A DNA stretch of 64,000 bases from Aliishimia sp963721175 (GTDB taxonomy: Bacteria; Pseudomonadota; Alphaproteobacteria; Rhodobacterales; Rhodobacteraceae). Below, piece after piece: positions 56,718-64,000 of the stretch. The stretch spans positions 490,892 through 554,891 of the forward strand of contig CAVRIG010000026.1 of assembly GCA_963721175.1 (NCBI GenBank), written 5' to 3'. The notes beneath the pieces were generated by a model. The model worked only from the letters and a program-made list of their open reading frames with translations. It had not been told where the DNA came from and ran no database searches. The position numbers and the translations under genes are program-made. The first letter of the stretch is position 1. The number at the start of each line of letters is the position of its first letter.

Positions 56718-57306
56718 GCCTGGCGCTGCTGGAAGAGGCCGCCTCCGCCGCCTGCGCCGCCGCCTCCGCTTCCGATGGCCCCGAAGACGCCCTACGCACG
56801 CTCCTTCGGCCGCTCCACGCTACGCTGGGGCGCCGCACCGGCGATCTCGACCTGCCCGAGGGCACCGCGCAGTTCCTCGTCGCGGGCGCCTTCATCGTGA
56901 CCCCCGACGAAGCCTGGCACATGCTGACCGGCAATATAGGCTTCCCGCCCGAGCAGACCCGGCTCATGACCCCATCGTCGGCGGCCATCCGGGCCGCGTG
57001 CGCCGGTCCCGCGCGCCGCTGCACCTGCCCGACACCGACGCTTTGACGGGCGAATTCAAGCAATACCTCAAGACCGCGCGCATGGGCTCGTCGATCTATG
57101 TCCCGATGCTTTGGCAGGGGCGCTTCCTAGGCCAGGTCGTGCTCGCCGCCCGGGCGAGGAACACCCTCGATGTCTCGGATTTCGCGGTGATGCGCGCGGC
57201 GGCCCCCGTTGCCGCCGCCCTCTGGATGGCAACCGATGGTCCCCGATGGCTGGCCCGCACCTATCCACCCGAGGACGCCTTTCGCGTGACGCCCGAAGGG
57301 CTCTAG
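56714..57306 (+). pseudogene. GAF-domain-like protein, frameshifted
   Basis: The first frame (GTG at 56714) gives SLALLEEAASAACAAASASD, then GTAQFLVAGAFIVTPDEAWH and NIGFPPEQTRLM. At about 56970 reading moves to the frame that gives PIVGGHPGRVRRSRAPLHLP, then MGSSIYVPMLWQGRFLGQVV and DFAVMRAAAPVAAALW, ending at 57306. The second half resembles a GAF domain (ligand-binding sensory fold). One base change restores about 197 aa, so either sequence error or decay is possible. Confidence 0.55.
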
Positions 57307-57380
57307 CTGATGGGTTAGACCCTCCAGGGGGTCGAAATCATTCGTATATTGCATAGCCATCTAAACTTGGCTGCGGATTT

Positions 57381-57436
57381 GGCCCAATAGGCCCGAAGCT
57401 GCATATTTGGATTTTTGTCGGAACGCATGAGGAACA
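57381..57436 (+). repeat. left terminal inverted repeat of the Tn3-family transposon
   Basis: GGCCCAATAGGCC, GCATATTTGGA and the later GAACGCATGAGGAAC segments match, in inverted order, the right end at 62190-62245 with scattered mismatches. The passenger gene stop is only three bases inside it. Confidence 0.8.
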
Positions 57437-57438
57437 TT

Positions 57439-57927
57439 TCAACCCGGTGAGTTCTGCAAGTACAGCAAGACATTCTCCGCCGGGAATTTGAACCCTCGCC
57501 CGTCAGTGACGCGCTCGGCGCTGATGGGATACTTTGGTCGGTTGGGGTTGATCGCCGTGATCCGGAAGATCTCGCCCCGGGTCGTGAAGGTCCGTCCGTG
57601 GTCGGACGGCTTGAGACCGAAATGCGGTGCGAGCACTTCGAACATGGCTCGGTCCGGAGAATAGATCGCGCCGTCTTGCATTGGAATGCCGACGCGGAAT
57701 CCGATGTCGAAGCCATGACGCAGATCGATGTCGCTCAACTCGCCACCTTCGACGGTAAGACCATGGACTTCAGCCACGCTCAGACATGCCTTGAGGAGCT
57801 CACGGCGAAGACGATCGCACAGCTCCGGGGTTAAATTGCGCGGCGGCGGGACCCTGGAGGTGCGTGTGTCTGCTTGCGCCGGCGGCTTGGCTGCTGTTGA
57901 CCGTCCCTTTCTCTTGTTCTTCTTCAC
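57439..57927 (-). CDS. hypothetical passenger protein of the Tn3-family transposon
   Basis: This 162-aa protein starts with GTG at 57927, overlapping the resolvase stop. A basic, disordered start (KKNKRKGRSTAAKPPAQA) precedes a compact region: LTPELCDRLRRELLKACLSV, HGLTVEGGELSDIDLRHGFD, then YSPDRAMFEVLAPHFGLKPS and FTTRGEIFRITAINPNRPKY. I do not recognise the family. No signal peptide or membrane segment is visible. Its coupling to the resolvase and position at the transposon end suggest it has travelled with the element. Confidence 0.7.
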   Translation of the reverse strand: MKKNKRKGRSTAAKPPAQADTRTSRVPPPRNLTPELCDRLRRELLKACLSVAEVHGLTVEGGELSDIDLRHGFDIGFRVGIPMQDGAIYSPDRAMFEVLAPHFGLKPSDHGRTFTTRGEIFRITAINPNRPKYPISAERVTDGRGFKFPAENVLLYLQNSPG

Positions 57928-58481
57928 ATCATGGCCTTCGCTTTGTAGACGGTGCCGCGCGAAACTCCCATGTCGCGGGCAATTTCTGTGGGCGAGAGGC
58001 CCTCGGTCAGTTTTGCCTGGATGGCAGTCATATCGATCCTGGGCGTGCGTCCACGGTACACGCCACGAGTTTTCGCGGCGGCGATGCCTTCGGCCTGGCG
58101 CTCGCGGCGCAGATTGGTCTCGAACTCGGCAAATACCCCCAGCATGTCGAAGAAGGCCTTGCCGGTTGCGGTGGAGGTATCCACTGGCTGCTCCGTCGCA
58201 GCCAGATGCGCGCCTTTGGCCTTGAGATGCGTGACAATGGTTTGCAAGTCGCCGAGGCTGCGCGCCAGGCGATCGATCCGGGTGACCACCAGCGTCTCGC
58301 CCGGGTGAATGAAGTCGAGGATCGTCCTGAGCTCGGGCCGCCCCGCGAGGTTGGCCCCACTCTTCTGTTCCGTCCTGACCATGCCACATCCCGCCGCCTT
58401 CAGGGCACTCACCTGCGCATCGAGGTTCTGGTCCGTGGTCGAGGTGCGCGCGTACCCGATTTTCGCGGTGGAACTGTTCAT
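57924..58481 (-). CDS. tnpR: serine recombinase (resolvase) of the Tn3-family transposon
   Basis: This 185-aa protein has GYARTSTTDQNLDAQVSALK with the catalytic Ser (Thr-Ser-Thr), LVVTRIDRLARSLGDLQ, FFDMLGVFAEFETNLRRERQ and a C-terminal helix-turn-helix (LSPTEIARDMGVSRGTVYKA). It should resolve cointegrates formed by tnpA. Its start lies at the edge of the candidate res region. Confidence 0.95.
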   Translation of the reverse strand: MNSSTAKIGYARTSTTDQNLDAQVSALKAAGCGMVRTEQKSGANLAGRPELRTILDFIHPGETLVVTRIDRLARSLGDLQTIVTHLKAKGAHLAATEQPVDTSTATGKAFFDMLGVFAEFETNLRRERQAEGIAAAKTRGVYRGRTPRIDMTAIQAKLTEGLSPTEIARDMGVSRGTVYKAKAMM

Positions 58482-58600
58482 TTTGGGTGTGTCTGTGTTG
58501 ATATGTGTTCAGTATATCGGAAACCACTCAAAATGAACATGAAACCGGCCTGTTTCCGTGTTCACGCAATCTGCCAGTATGGGTATGCTCAAAATGCCGG
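58476..58600. promoter_or_regulatory. candidate res site
   Basis: GTTCATTTTGGGTG (58476-58489) and CACTCAAAATGAAC (58525-58538) form a 14-bp inverted repeat with one mismatch, around an AT-rich centre containing AGTATATCGG. A third partial copy (CTCAAAATG) lies at about 58585-58595. Repeats of this sort between resolvase and transposase genes are the usual form of a res site. The boundaries are approximate. Confidence 0.6.
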
Positions 58601-58601
58601 T

Positions 58602-59219
58602 CTACCCCTCGGACATCCACGGATTCGCCACGCGGCGCCTCTGCTTCTGCAGCTCTGCAAAGGCATCGATGATGGCGTTCCGTTGGATCTCCGCATGGGC
58701 CCAATCCACATAGCCGGCCTCCCTGGCCCAGCCATGCTCCGGGTGGTCGGGATTTTCCCGTGCCTCCCTGAACACTTCATAGCCGGACGGCCCGCCAATG
58801 TCCTCAGGCGGCGTCGCCCATGTTCCCTCCAGGAAACGGGGAAGCGGCTCGTTGGGGGACATCTGCCGGGTTGAAACAGGTACGATGCGATGTCGCCAGT
58901 CGTCGCCGAAGTCATAGGTGTAGATAACCGGTGGCACGACCGGTTTGAGGAAAAAGCCGAGCTTTTTCGAGGCGGCATTCCCGACGGGGGCCCCGAACAT
59001 CGGCACAATCCCCTGGTCCTGCCCTTTCAACTCGTAGCACTGCCCGCCGATCTCGAACTGCCAAAGATGCAGATCGTACCACAGGAACGCAGCCTGGATC
59101 GCATCGTGAAGATGCGCGAGAGTGCGGTCGGCACGGATTTCGATTTCTCGCCATGGGATGGGGGTGATATCTTCCAGCGAAATCTTCAATCGAAGAACAG
59201 ATATGTCCCTTCCCGGCAT
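58602..59219 (-). CDS. plasmid pRiA4b ORF-3 family protein
   Basis: This 205-aa protein reads MPGRDISVLRLKISLEDITP, then LAHLHDAIQAAFLWYDLHLW, TYDFGDDWRHRIVPVS and LPRFLEGTWATPPEDIGGPS with GYEVFREARENPDHPEH, the known features of the pRiA4b ORF-3 domain (function unknown). AAGGGAG precedes the ATG at 59219. It is 11 bases after the tnpA stop and probably on the same transcript. Confidence 0.9.
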   Translation of the reverse strand: MPGRDISVLRLKISLEDITPIPWREIEIRADRTLAHLHDAIQAAFLWYDLHLWQFEIGGQCYELKGQDQGIVPMFGAPVGNAASKKLGFFLKPVVPPVIYTYDFGDDWRHRIVPVSTRQMSPNEPLPRFLEGTWATPPEDIGGPSGYEVFREARENPDHPEHGWAREAGYVDWAHAEIQRNAIIDAFAELQKQRRRVANPWMSEG

Positions 59220-59230
59220 GATGGCTCCCT

Positions 59231-62127
59231 TCACGCAACCTGTCTGTCGAAATCGATCCGTGTCGTCAGATCGATGTCGTAGCGACCGTAAGGGTTGATG
59301 TGGGAATAGATCAGTGGGGTCAATCCACGATAGTCCTCCGCCGACAGGCGCGCGGCCACATCCTGATCGTGCAGAAGCGACTGGACCATCCGCGTGTTCA
59401 CATAGACCATCGAGGCCTGAACGAGTTGCAGCGCCAGCGCCGAGGTCTCCTGATCGGAAATGCAGTTCGATGCGATCTCGCCGCCCTTGCCGAAGAACAC
59501 GAAACCGTTCGCGCTGTTCCAGTTCTCGACCACGTTCAGCCCCTCGTGGATTTCGCGGCGGAACGCCTCCGATCGGAGGTAGCGGCACAGAAAGATCGTC
59601 TTGATCGCGCGCCCCGGTTCGGCCAGCGCCTTGTAGGTCGGGTGCATCACGTCCGTTCTGGCGAACCGGCGCAGGATGGCTTCAGGCTCGGCGGTGCCGT
59701 GGTGCATGGCGACAGCATATTTGACCATTTCATCGTAGTGCCGGGCGATTTCACCCCAATCGACCACGTCCGACAGGATCGGCGCCAGGTTCGGCAGGCT
59801 TGCACGCATGCCCGGGGCATGAAGGACCAGCTTCTGGCGCGCGATTGCTTTCAGCCTCGGAGCGAGTTCGAAGCCAAGCAAGCGGCAAAAGGCAAAGCCG
59901 ATGGCGCTCTGACCGTGGGAGTCCACATACTGGCGCTGGATTTCCATATCCGTGCAGTGGCGCAGCACGCCCTCGATCATTGCGGCAACCTCGGATGACG
60001 AACAGCGCTTCAGCTGTGAATAGATGCAGGTCGCCTGCCGCTCGACATGCCAGTAGATCATGACACCGCGCCCGCCATATCGGGCATGCCATTCGGTCAT
60101 CAGGTTGCGGTCCCAGGCCCCGAACTTCGTGGAATCCGCCCCGCAGGCCGTTCCGGCCGGCCCCCAGATTGCGGGATTTCGAATGGCCAACGTCGCATCG
60201 GTAACCCGGGCCGCCGCCGCCCGGAGAGCTTGCGTATCGACATAGCGCCGGTGGATATGGAGCAATTCGTCATAGCTGACATCCGAAACCCCGGCTGCGA
60301 CCCGCTTGAGCCCGGCATTCGTGCCCACCGAATAGAGCGCCAGAAGCAGGCGCCGGTCCCGGAGCTCGCGCGGCAGAACTTCCCGGCTGGCGGAAGTCTC
60401 GAAGCCGTCGAGGAAACCTGTGTCCAGCGCGGCCTCCTTCAGGACATCGAGCAAAACACGGTCATCGGCCATGCCCGCCCGATCTCGCCCTTCAAGAGGC
60501 CGAGTCCAGACGGTTCGGGAACCGGTGCAAAGGGCGTGATCCTGATCCGGTTCTCGCCCGAGCCACGCAACCTGACCTTGTCGTTTCCGGGCAGGGTCCG
60601 GTTCAGGAGGTGAAGCTCCGTCTCCAGTTCGGCCCCGATATCTGACACAAAAGCCTGTGCGTCCCGCGTCAGCCCCAGATCGGCATAGTAGGCATCGCGC
60701 CGCATGTCGAAATCGGCAGGGAGATCCTCCTCCGGGTTGCGGTAGCGGTCGGCACCGGCAACCCAGATCTCCTTGGCCCGAACCCTGTCGCGCAGTTGCG
60801 CCAGCACACAGAGTTCGAAGGAAATGACATTCAGGCGGCCGCACGCGTCAACCACCATGTCTTTCCACCTGGCCGGGATCGCCCCGGTCGGCGCGACGTT
60901 GGCCGGGACAAGACGCCGGCCCTCCCGGCCCAGTTGAGCGATCAGCGCAAGCGCATCCATGATCGGCCGCCAGCCGGCATTGTTCGATCGAAACTCCAGC
61001 ACCGACAGCAACCGGGGCAGCATCCGCCGGTAATGGCTGGCATAGGAAACGCGCATGACCGTTTGAACGCGGCGGTCGAGCGTCCCCTTGGCCCGGTGTT
61101 CCTCAATTACGGCCTTCAGCTTCGTGGCCCCCGCGACCGGATAGATCACATCCATCACCCGGCCATCGGGATCGTCAGTCGCCGTAACGGCGATATCGAC
61201 CAGCAACCGCTCCTTGCCATGCACCCGCTCGATGCCCCGAGCTATCGCGCCCACCACACGGCGCCGCGATCGTGTCTGCATCCGGTGGACAATTTCCAGC
61301 AGGAGGTCGACCAGATCGTCGATCATCCGGGCTTTGCGTTGCATGAGATAAAGCGCAAGCAGGCCACGGCGACGGACATCGCCATGGCAGCGCATCTCGG
61401 CCGCGGTCTCATGTTCGACCCGGCGGCTGAGCTGCCCAACCAGACCGGCATCGATAACGGCCAGAAGATCGGTGGGCAAATCGAGCCTGTCGATGAATGC
61501 CAGCCGGTCGCATGCCGCCAGAATGTTCGCCAGAGACGCCGCTCCGACATCTGCCTTTAGGCTCAGAAATCCGGTTGCCCCTTTTGGATCGGCCAGGCAG
61601 GCATCGAGCCTCGCCTTGACCTGGCCCGAAAGACGACCTGCGATCACGCCCAACAGACTTTCGATGGCATCGTGCCGCGCACCACGCACCAGACGTTCCA
61701 TGATCTTGTCAGACAGCACGAAGAAACTTCGCTCACGACAATGATGATACCCGAGTTCGATCTGGTCTTTGATCGGCCGTGGAGACTGGCGGCAGGCGCC
61801 GGAGAGCCAGATCCGCAGCTCCGCCTTGTCCCGGTCCGACGCGCGCCGGATACCGTATTGGCGCAGGATCGCCCCACGCTGCCGACGTGCGTTCACATGA
61901 CCGAAGCGGAAATCGCCATGATCGGGAACAGGAAGTCTTAGTTGCTCAGCAAGATACCGCAGGCTGTCCGCCGCGACATCGCCCTCGCGGGACGGAAATC
62001 GCGCATGCTCGTGAAAAAATCGCAGCTGGAACGCCACCCAGACACGACTTGACCTATTGAAGCCCTCGATCAACGCAACGTCGTCGAAGGCGAGACTCCA
62101 TATCTCGATGAACGACCGCTTCGACAT
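59231..62127 (-). CDS. tnpA: Tn3-family transposase, one frameshift
   Basis: This transposase of about 965 aa is read in two frames. The first (ATG 62127, after GGGGGAA) has the N-terminal DUF4158 region (FEIWSLAFDDV-like SFIEIWSLAFDDVALIEGFN, SRVWVAFQLRFFHEHARFP) and runs to GLLKGEI. The next frame starts DRAGMADDRVLLDVLKEAAL and holds the catalytic core: Asp in ADSTKFGAWDRNLMTEWHA, Asp in RQYVDSHGQSAIGFAFCRLL, and Glu near NGFVFFGKGGEIASN. The shift is one base near 60480. The conserved core suggests the break is recent or an artefact. Confidence 0.92.
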
Positions 62128-62189
62128 GGTTCCCCCGCTTGGCACAAGGGCAAGACTTCAAGCATCAAGTCGTGGGGTCAACAGATAAC

Positions 62190-62245
62190 CCGTTCGACAC
62201 ATGTTCTGCGAGACGTCCAAATATGCACGTTCGGCCTGTTGGGCC
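62190..62245 (-). repeat. right terminal inverted repeat of the Tn3-family transposon
   Basis: Read inward on the minus strand, GGCCCAACAGGCC, TGCATATTTGGA and AGAACATG correspond to the left end at 57381-57436. It lies 63 bases upstream of the tnpA start codon. Confidence 0.8.
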
Positions 62246-62268
62246 TAGCAACCAGTATCGGTCACGAT

Positions 62269-62284
62269 GGTTCAATTGTGAACC
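62269..62284. repeat. short palindrome beyond the transposon end
   Basis: GGTTCA and TGAACC are separated by four bases (62269-62274 and 62279-62284). It lies between the Tn3 end and the HMG-CoA reductase stop; it could be an operator or a hairpin remnant. Confidence 0.35.
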
Positions 62285-62376
62285 GGCAGGAAGGGCATCC
62301 AATCCATCACCTTAAAGGACAAAAGCACTGACTTAAATTCTGTCACGATCGCCCCACCTCGTGCAGCTGACCGGTT

Positions 62377-63678
62377 TCAGAGATCCTCCAACATCTCTTT
62401 TGCGCGGGCAACGGTGATGTCGTCCAGATCAACGATGGCCCTAGCCACTCTGTCAATGTCGCTGCCTGATGCGCCTGCGGTGATCGCGATGTTTCGCGCG
62501 TGGAGCGCCATGTGTCCCCTCTGAATACCTTCCGTCGCGAGTGCGCGCAGAGCCGCCATGTTTTGCGCGAGCCCAACCGCGGCTGTGACCTCCGCCAGTT
62601 CCGTGGCGCTTTTGACTTGCAGCAGAGCAAGTGCAGCGCGCGCGGCCGGGTGAGTCTTGGTCGCGCCGCCTACCAGCCCGAGCGCCAGGGGCAGTTCGAT
62701 TGTGCCAACCAGATGTCCATTCGCGCCGATCTCCCAGCGGGTCAGAGACGTGTAACGCCCGTCGCGGGCCGCATAAGCATGTGCGCCCGCCTCGATCGCG
62801 CGCCAATCGTTGCCGGTGGCCACCACGACCGGGTCGATACCGTTCATGATGCCCTTGTTGTGAGTGGCCGCCCGGTAGGGATCGACAAGCGCCAAGGCGC
62901 AGGCCTCGATCATGCCGCGCGCCACCTCCGCTCCGTCGAGTTCCGCGGTATCGAGCGTCGTCGGGTCCAATTCCACACGCGCCCGGGCGAGCCGCAGATC
63001 GGCGAGGTTCGACAGTATCCGCAGGCATACCCGGCCCCCGGAGACGCGTTCGACTTCGGGCGCAAGCCGCTCCGCCATCGTGTTGACGGTATTTGCCCCC
63101 ATCGCGTCGCGCACATCGACGATCAGATGCATCACGATCATCGTCCCGACGGGTGTGTCGCGAAAAATATGGACCTCGACATCCCGGCAGCCCCCTCCGA
63201 GATCGACAAGCAGTGGGTCTACTGCGTTGGCCATCTCGATCAACGCAGTCCGATCTGCCAGGAGGCGCTGGCGCGCGCCGGCGGGATCGGACAGACCCAG
63301 CACCTGTATCTGCGCCCGCATAAGAGGTTCGGTGCTGTCGGTGAAGAAGCCGCCGTTCTCGCGCGCGATCCGCGCCATGTAAGAGGCCGCCGCCACCACC
63401 GAAGGCTCCTCTACCGCCATCGGCACAAGGTAGTCGCGCCCGTTGACGGTGAAATTCGTCGCGACGCCGAGTGGCAGTTCGAACTTGCCTATGACGTTTT
63501 CGATCATCCCGTTGGCGATTGGCAGCGGCAGCGCGTCGCTCCCGGCAAGTGCTTCGCACGCCGCAGGATCCAAATCTGCCGCCTTGCCGACGAGCTCTCT
63601 CCGCGCGTCAGGTTCAAGATCGCGCATGTTCTCGATCCGCGAGCTCAGTCCCTTTACCGCGCCTGTCTTTCCGGTCAT
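62377..63678 (-). CDS. mvaA: class II (degradative-type) HMG-CoA reductase
   Basis: This 433-aa protein has the family's diagnostic motifs: ENVIGKFELPLGVATNF and AVEEPSVVAAASYMA (substrate loop with the catalytic Glu), VDVRDAMGANTVNTMAERL (dinucleotide binding), ATHNKGIMNGIDPVVVATGN with the catalytic Lys, and the C-terminal ARNIAITAG with the catalytic His. These belong to the soluble class II enzymes that interconvert mevalonate and HMG-CoA. Direction is not fixed by sequence. It has no obvious ribosome site and no other mevalonate-pathway gene beside it. Confidence 0.93.
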   Translation of the reverse strand: MTGKTGAVKGLSSRIENMRDLEPDARRELVGKAADLDPAACEALAGSDALPLPIANGMIENVIGKFELPLGVATNFTVNGRDYLVPMAVEEPSVVAAASYMARIARENGGFFTDSTEPLMRAQIQVLGLSDPAGARQRLLADRTALIEMANAVDPLLVDLGGGCRDVEVHIFRDTPVGTMIVMHLIVDVRDAMGANTVNTMAERLAPEVERVSGGRVCLRILSNLADLRLARARVELDPTTLDTAELDGAEVARGMIEACALALVDPYRAATHNKGIMNGIDPVVVATGNDWRAIEAGAHAYAARDGRYTSLTRWEIGANGHLVGTIELPLALGLVGGATKTHPAARAALALLQVKSATELAEVTAAVGLAQNMAALRALATEGIQRGHMALHARNIAITAGASGSDIDRVARAIVDLDDITVARAKEMLEDL

Positions 63679-63855
63679 CGGCCACTAGCCCCTTCAGTCC
63701 CGATGTTTCCTTACGGCGCCCGTCCGGCAAATTATAGTGGCGATGTTCAGCTCATCAAACGGAACATAAGCTTGGTTTCAAGCTCTGAACCCGGATCTAC
63801 CGCGCGACGACCATCTCCCGTCGCAAGGTGTTTTCCCTATGACCCAAACATTTTT

Positions 63856-63900
63856 CTGCTGCAGTGCGGCGTGAAATGGTTGAATTGCTGCGATGCAGCA
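63856..63900 (+). promoter_or_regulatory. PhaR-type binding boxes
   Basis: TGCTGC-GAT-GCAGCA at 63886-63900 is a perfect palindrome containing CTGCNNNGCAG, the site described for PhaR of Rhodobacter sphaeroides. A second, tighter CTGC-T-GCAG occurs at 63856-63864. They lie 58-102 bases before the start codon at 63958, as expected for control of a phasin gene. Confidence 0.75.
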
Positions 63901-63957
63901 TTACCTTGGAGTTAATCAAAAAAATTAACATTTAACGCTTCTCAAAGGAGACCCGAC

Positions 63958-64000
63958 ATGGCCAAGCAGAGCACAAAATCCGCAGCTAACGACATTCAAA
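63958..64000 (+). CDS. phaP: probable phasin gene, start only (partial)
   Basis: Only 14 codons are in the window (MAKQSTKSAANDIQ), preceded by AAGGAGA. The identity as a PHA granule-associated phasin is inferred from the two PhaR-type boxes just upstream and a small Lys/Gln-rich start; the sequence itself is too short to prove it. Confidence 0.5.
   Translation, partial: MAKQSTKSAANDIQ

Larger units (their letters stand above)
57381..62245 (-). mobile_element. Tn3-family transposon, about 4.87 kb
   Basis: The left end (57381 on) reads GGCCCAATAGGCCCGAA, then GCATATTTGGA and GTCGGAAC; the right end read inward on the minus strand (62245 on) is GGCCCAACAGGCCGAACG, TGCATATTTGGA and GCAGAAC. 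These are imperfect inverted repeats of about 40-55 bases. Between them, all on the minus strand, are tnpA, a pRiA4b ORF-3 homologue, a res-like site, a resolvase and a passenger gene. No 5-bp duplication flanks it as I set the ends. Confidence 0.88.

Noticed and set aside
57928..58527. N-terminal extension of the transposon passenger gene through the resolvase region
   Set aside because: The frame is open but shadows the resolvase; the GTG overlapping the resolvase stop is the better start.

Overview
The window looks like chromosome of a marine or soil alphaproteobacterium of the Rhodobacteraceae (roseobacter group). The main indications are a petA-petB-petC cytochrome bc1 operon, a petP-petR regulator pair as described in Rhodobacter capsulatus, high GC, long divergent operons with 4-bp ATGA/GTGA stop-start overlaps, and a partial phasin-like gene preceded by PhaR-type boxes. 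No species can be named from the sequence alone.

Bases 1-51,583 are mostly ordinary chromosome. In order they hold: the 3' end of mtaB; a cytochrome P450; a more AT-rich patch with two small membrane genes and a zinc-ribbon remnant; petABC; a GST and a PaiB-like flavoprotein; the thiBPQ thiamine importer behind a TPP riboswitch; a NYN-domain protein; aroC; an EamA transporter; a secreted cyclase-family protein; phoD; an ilvE / NTF2-like / citF run; petPR; an HDAC-like hydrolase; xseB-ispA-dxs (isoprenoid precursors by the MEP route); exoD; an SDR and a methyltransferase; an aldolase/DUF1810 pair; adenine deaminase plus AMP nucleosidase; an HU gene; a nucleotide-cyclase/hydrolase fusion; VOC-EamA; gpx and msrBA; an oxoprolinase-type hydantoinase; queG-gst; mtgA; a gltD-gfa-gltB operon; uppP; and an NDUFA9-like epimerase.

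A tRNA-Leu(CAG) gene at 51,584 marks the start of an accessory region of about 10.7 kb (51,672-62,245). It contains decayed cargo (a small lipoprotein, an outer-membrane protein, a membrane-protein 5' end, an enoyl-CoA hydratase fragment and a GAF protein), an intact IS427-group IS5 element with an A6G6 slippery site, a short tyrosine recombinase with a WGR partner, an intact IS6-family element abutting the stub of a second one, and a whole Tn3-family transposon of about 4.9 kb. The transposon has inverted ends beginning GGCCCAA and carries tnpA, a pRiA4b ORF-3 homologue, a serine resolvase with a candidate res site, and an unrecognised passenger gene.

Beyond the island are a class II HMG-CoA reductase and the start of the probable phasin gene.

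A striking property of the window is the number of single-base frameshifts in otherwise well-conserved genes: paiB, thiB, phoD, exoD, ade, amn, hyuA, gltB, gltD and uppP. In each, the reading resumes at once in another frame with family-typical sequence, and the interruptions are spread evenly. Sequencing or assembly indels are therefore the most economical explanation. I annotate these as single genes across the shift. I found no CRISPR array, rRNA, or convincing undescribed multi-gene defence system. The most unusual arrangements are the cyclase-hydrolase fusion, the GFA-family gene inside the glt operon, the orphan citF in an ilvE operon, and the Tn3-family transposon.
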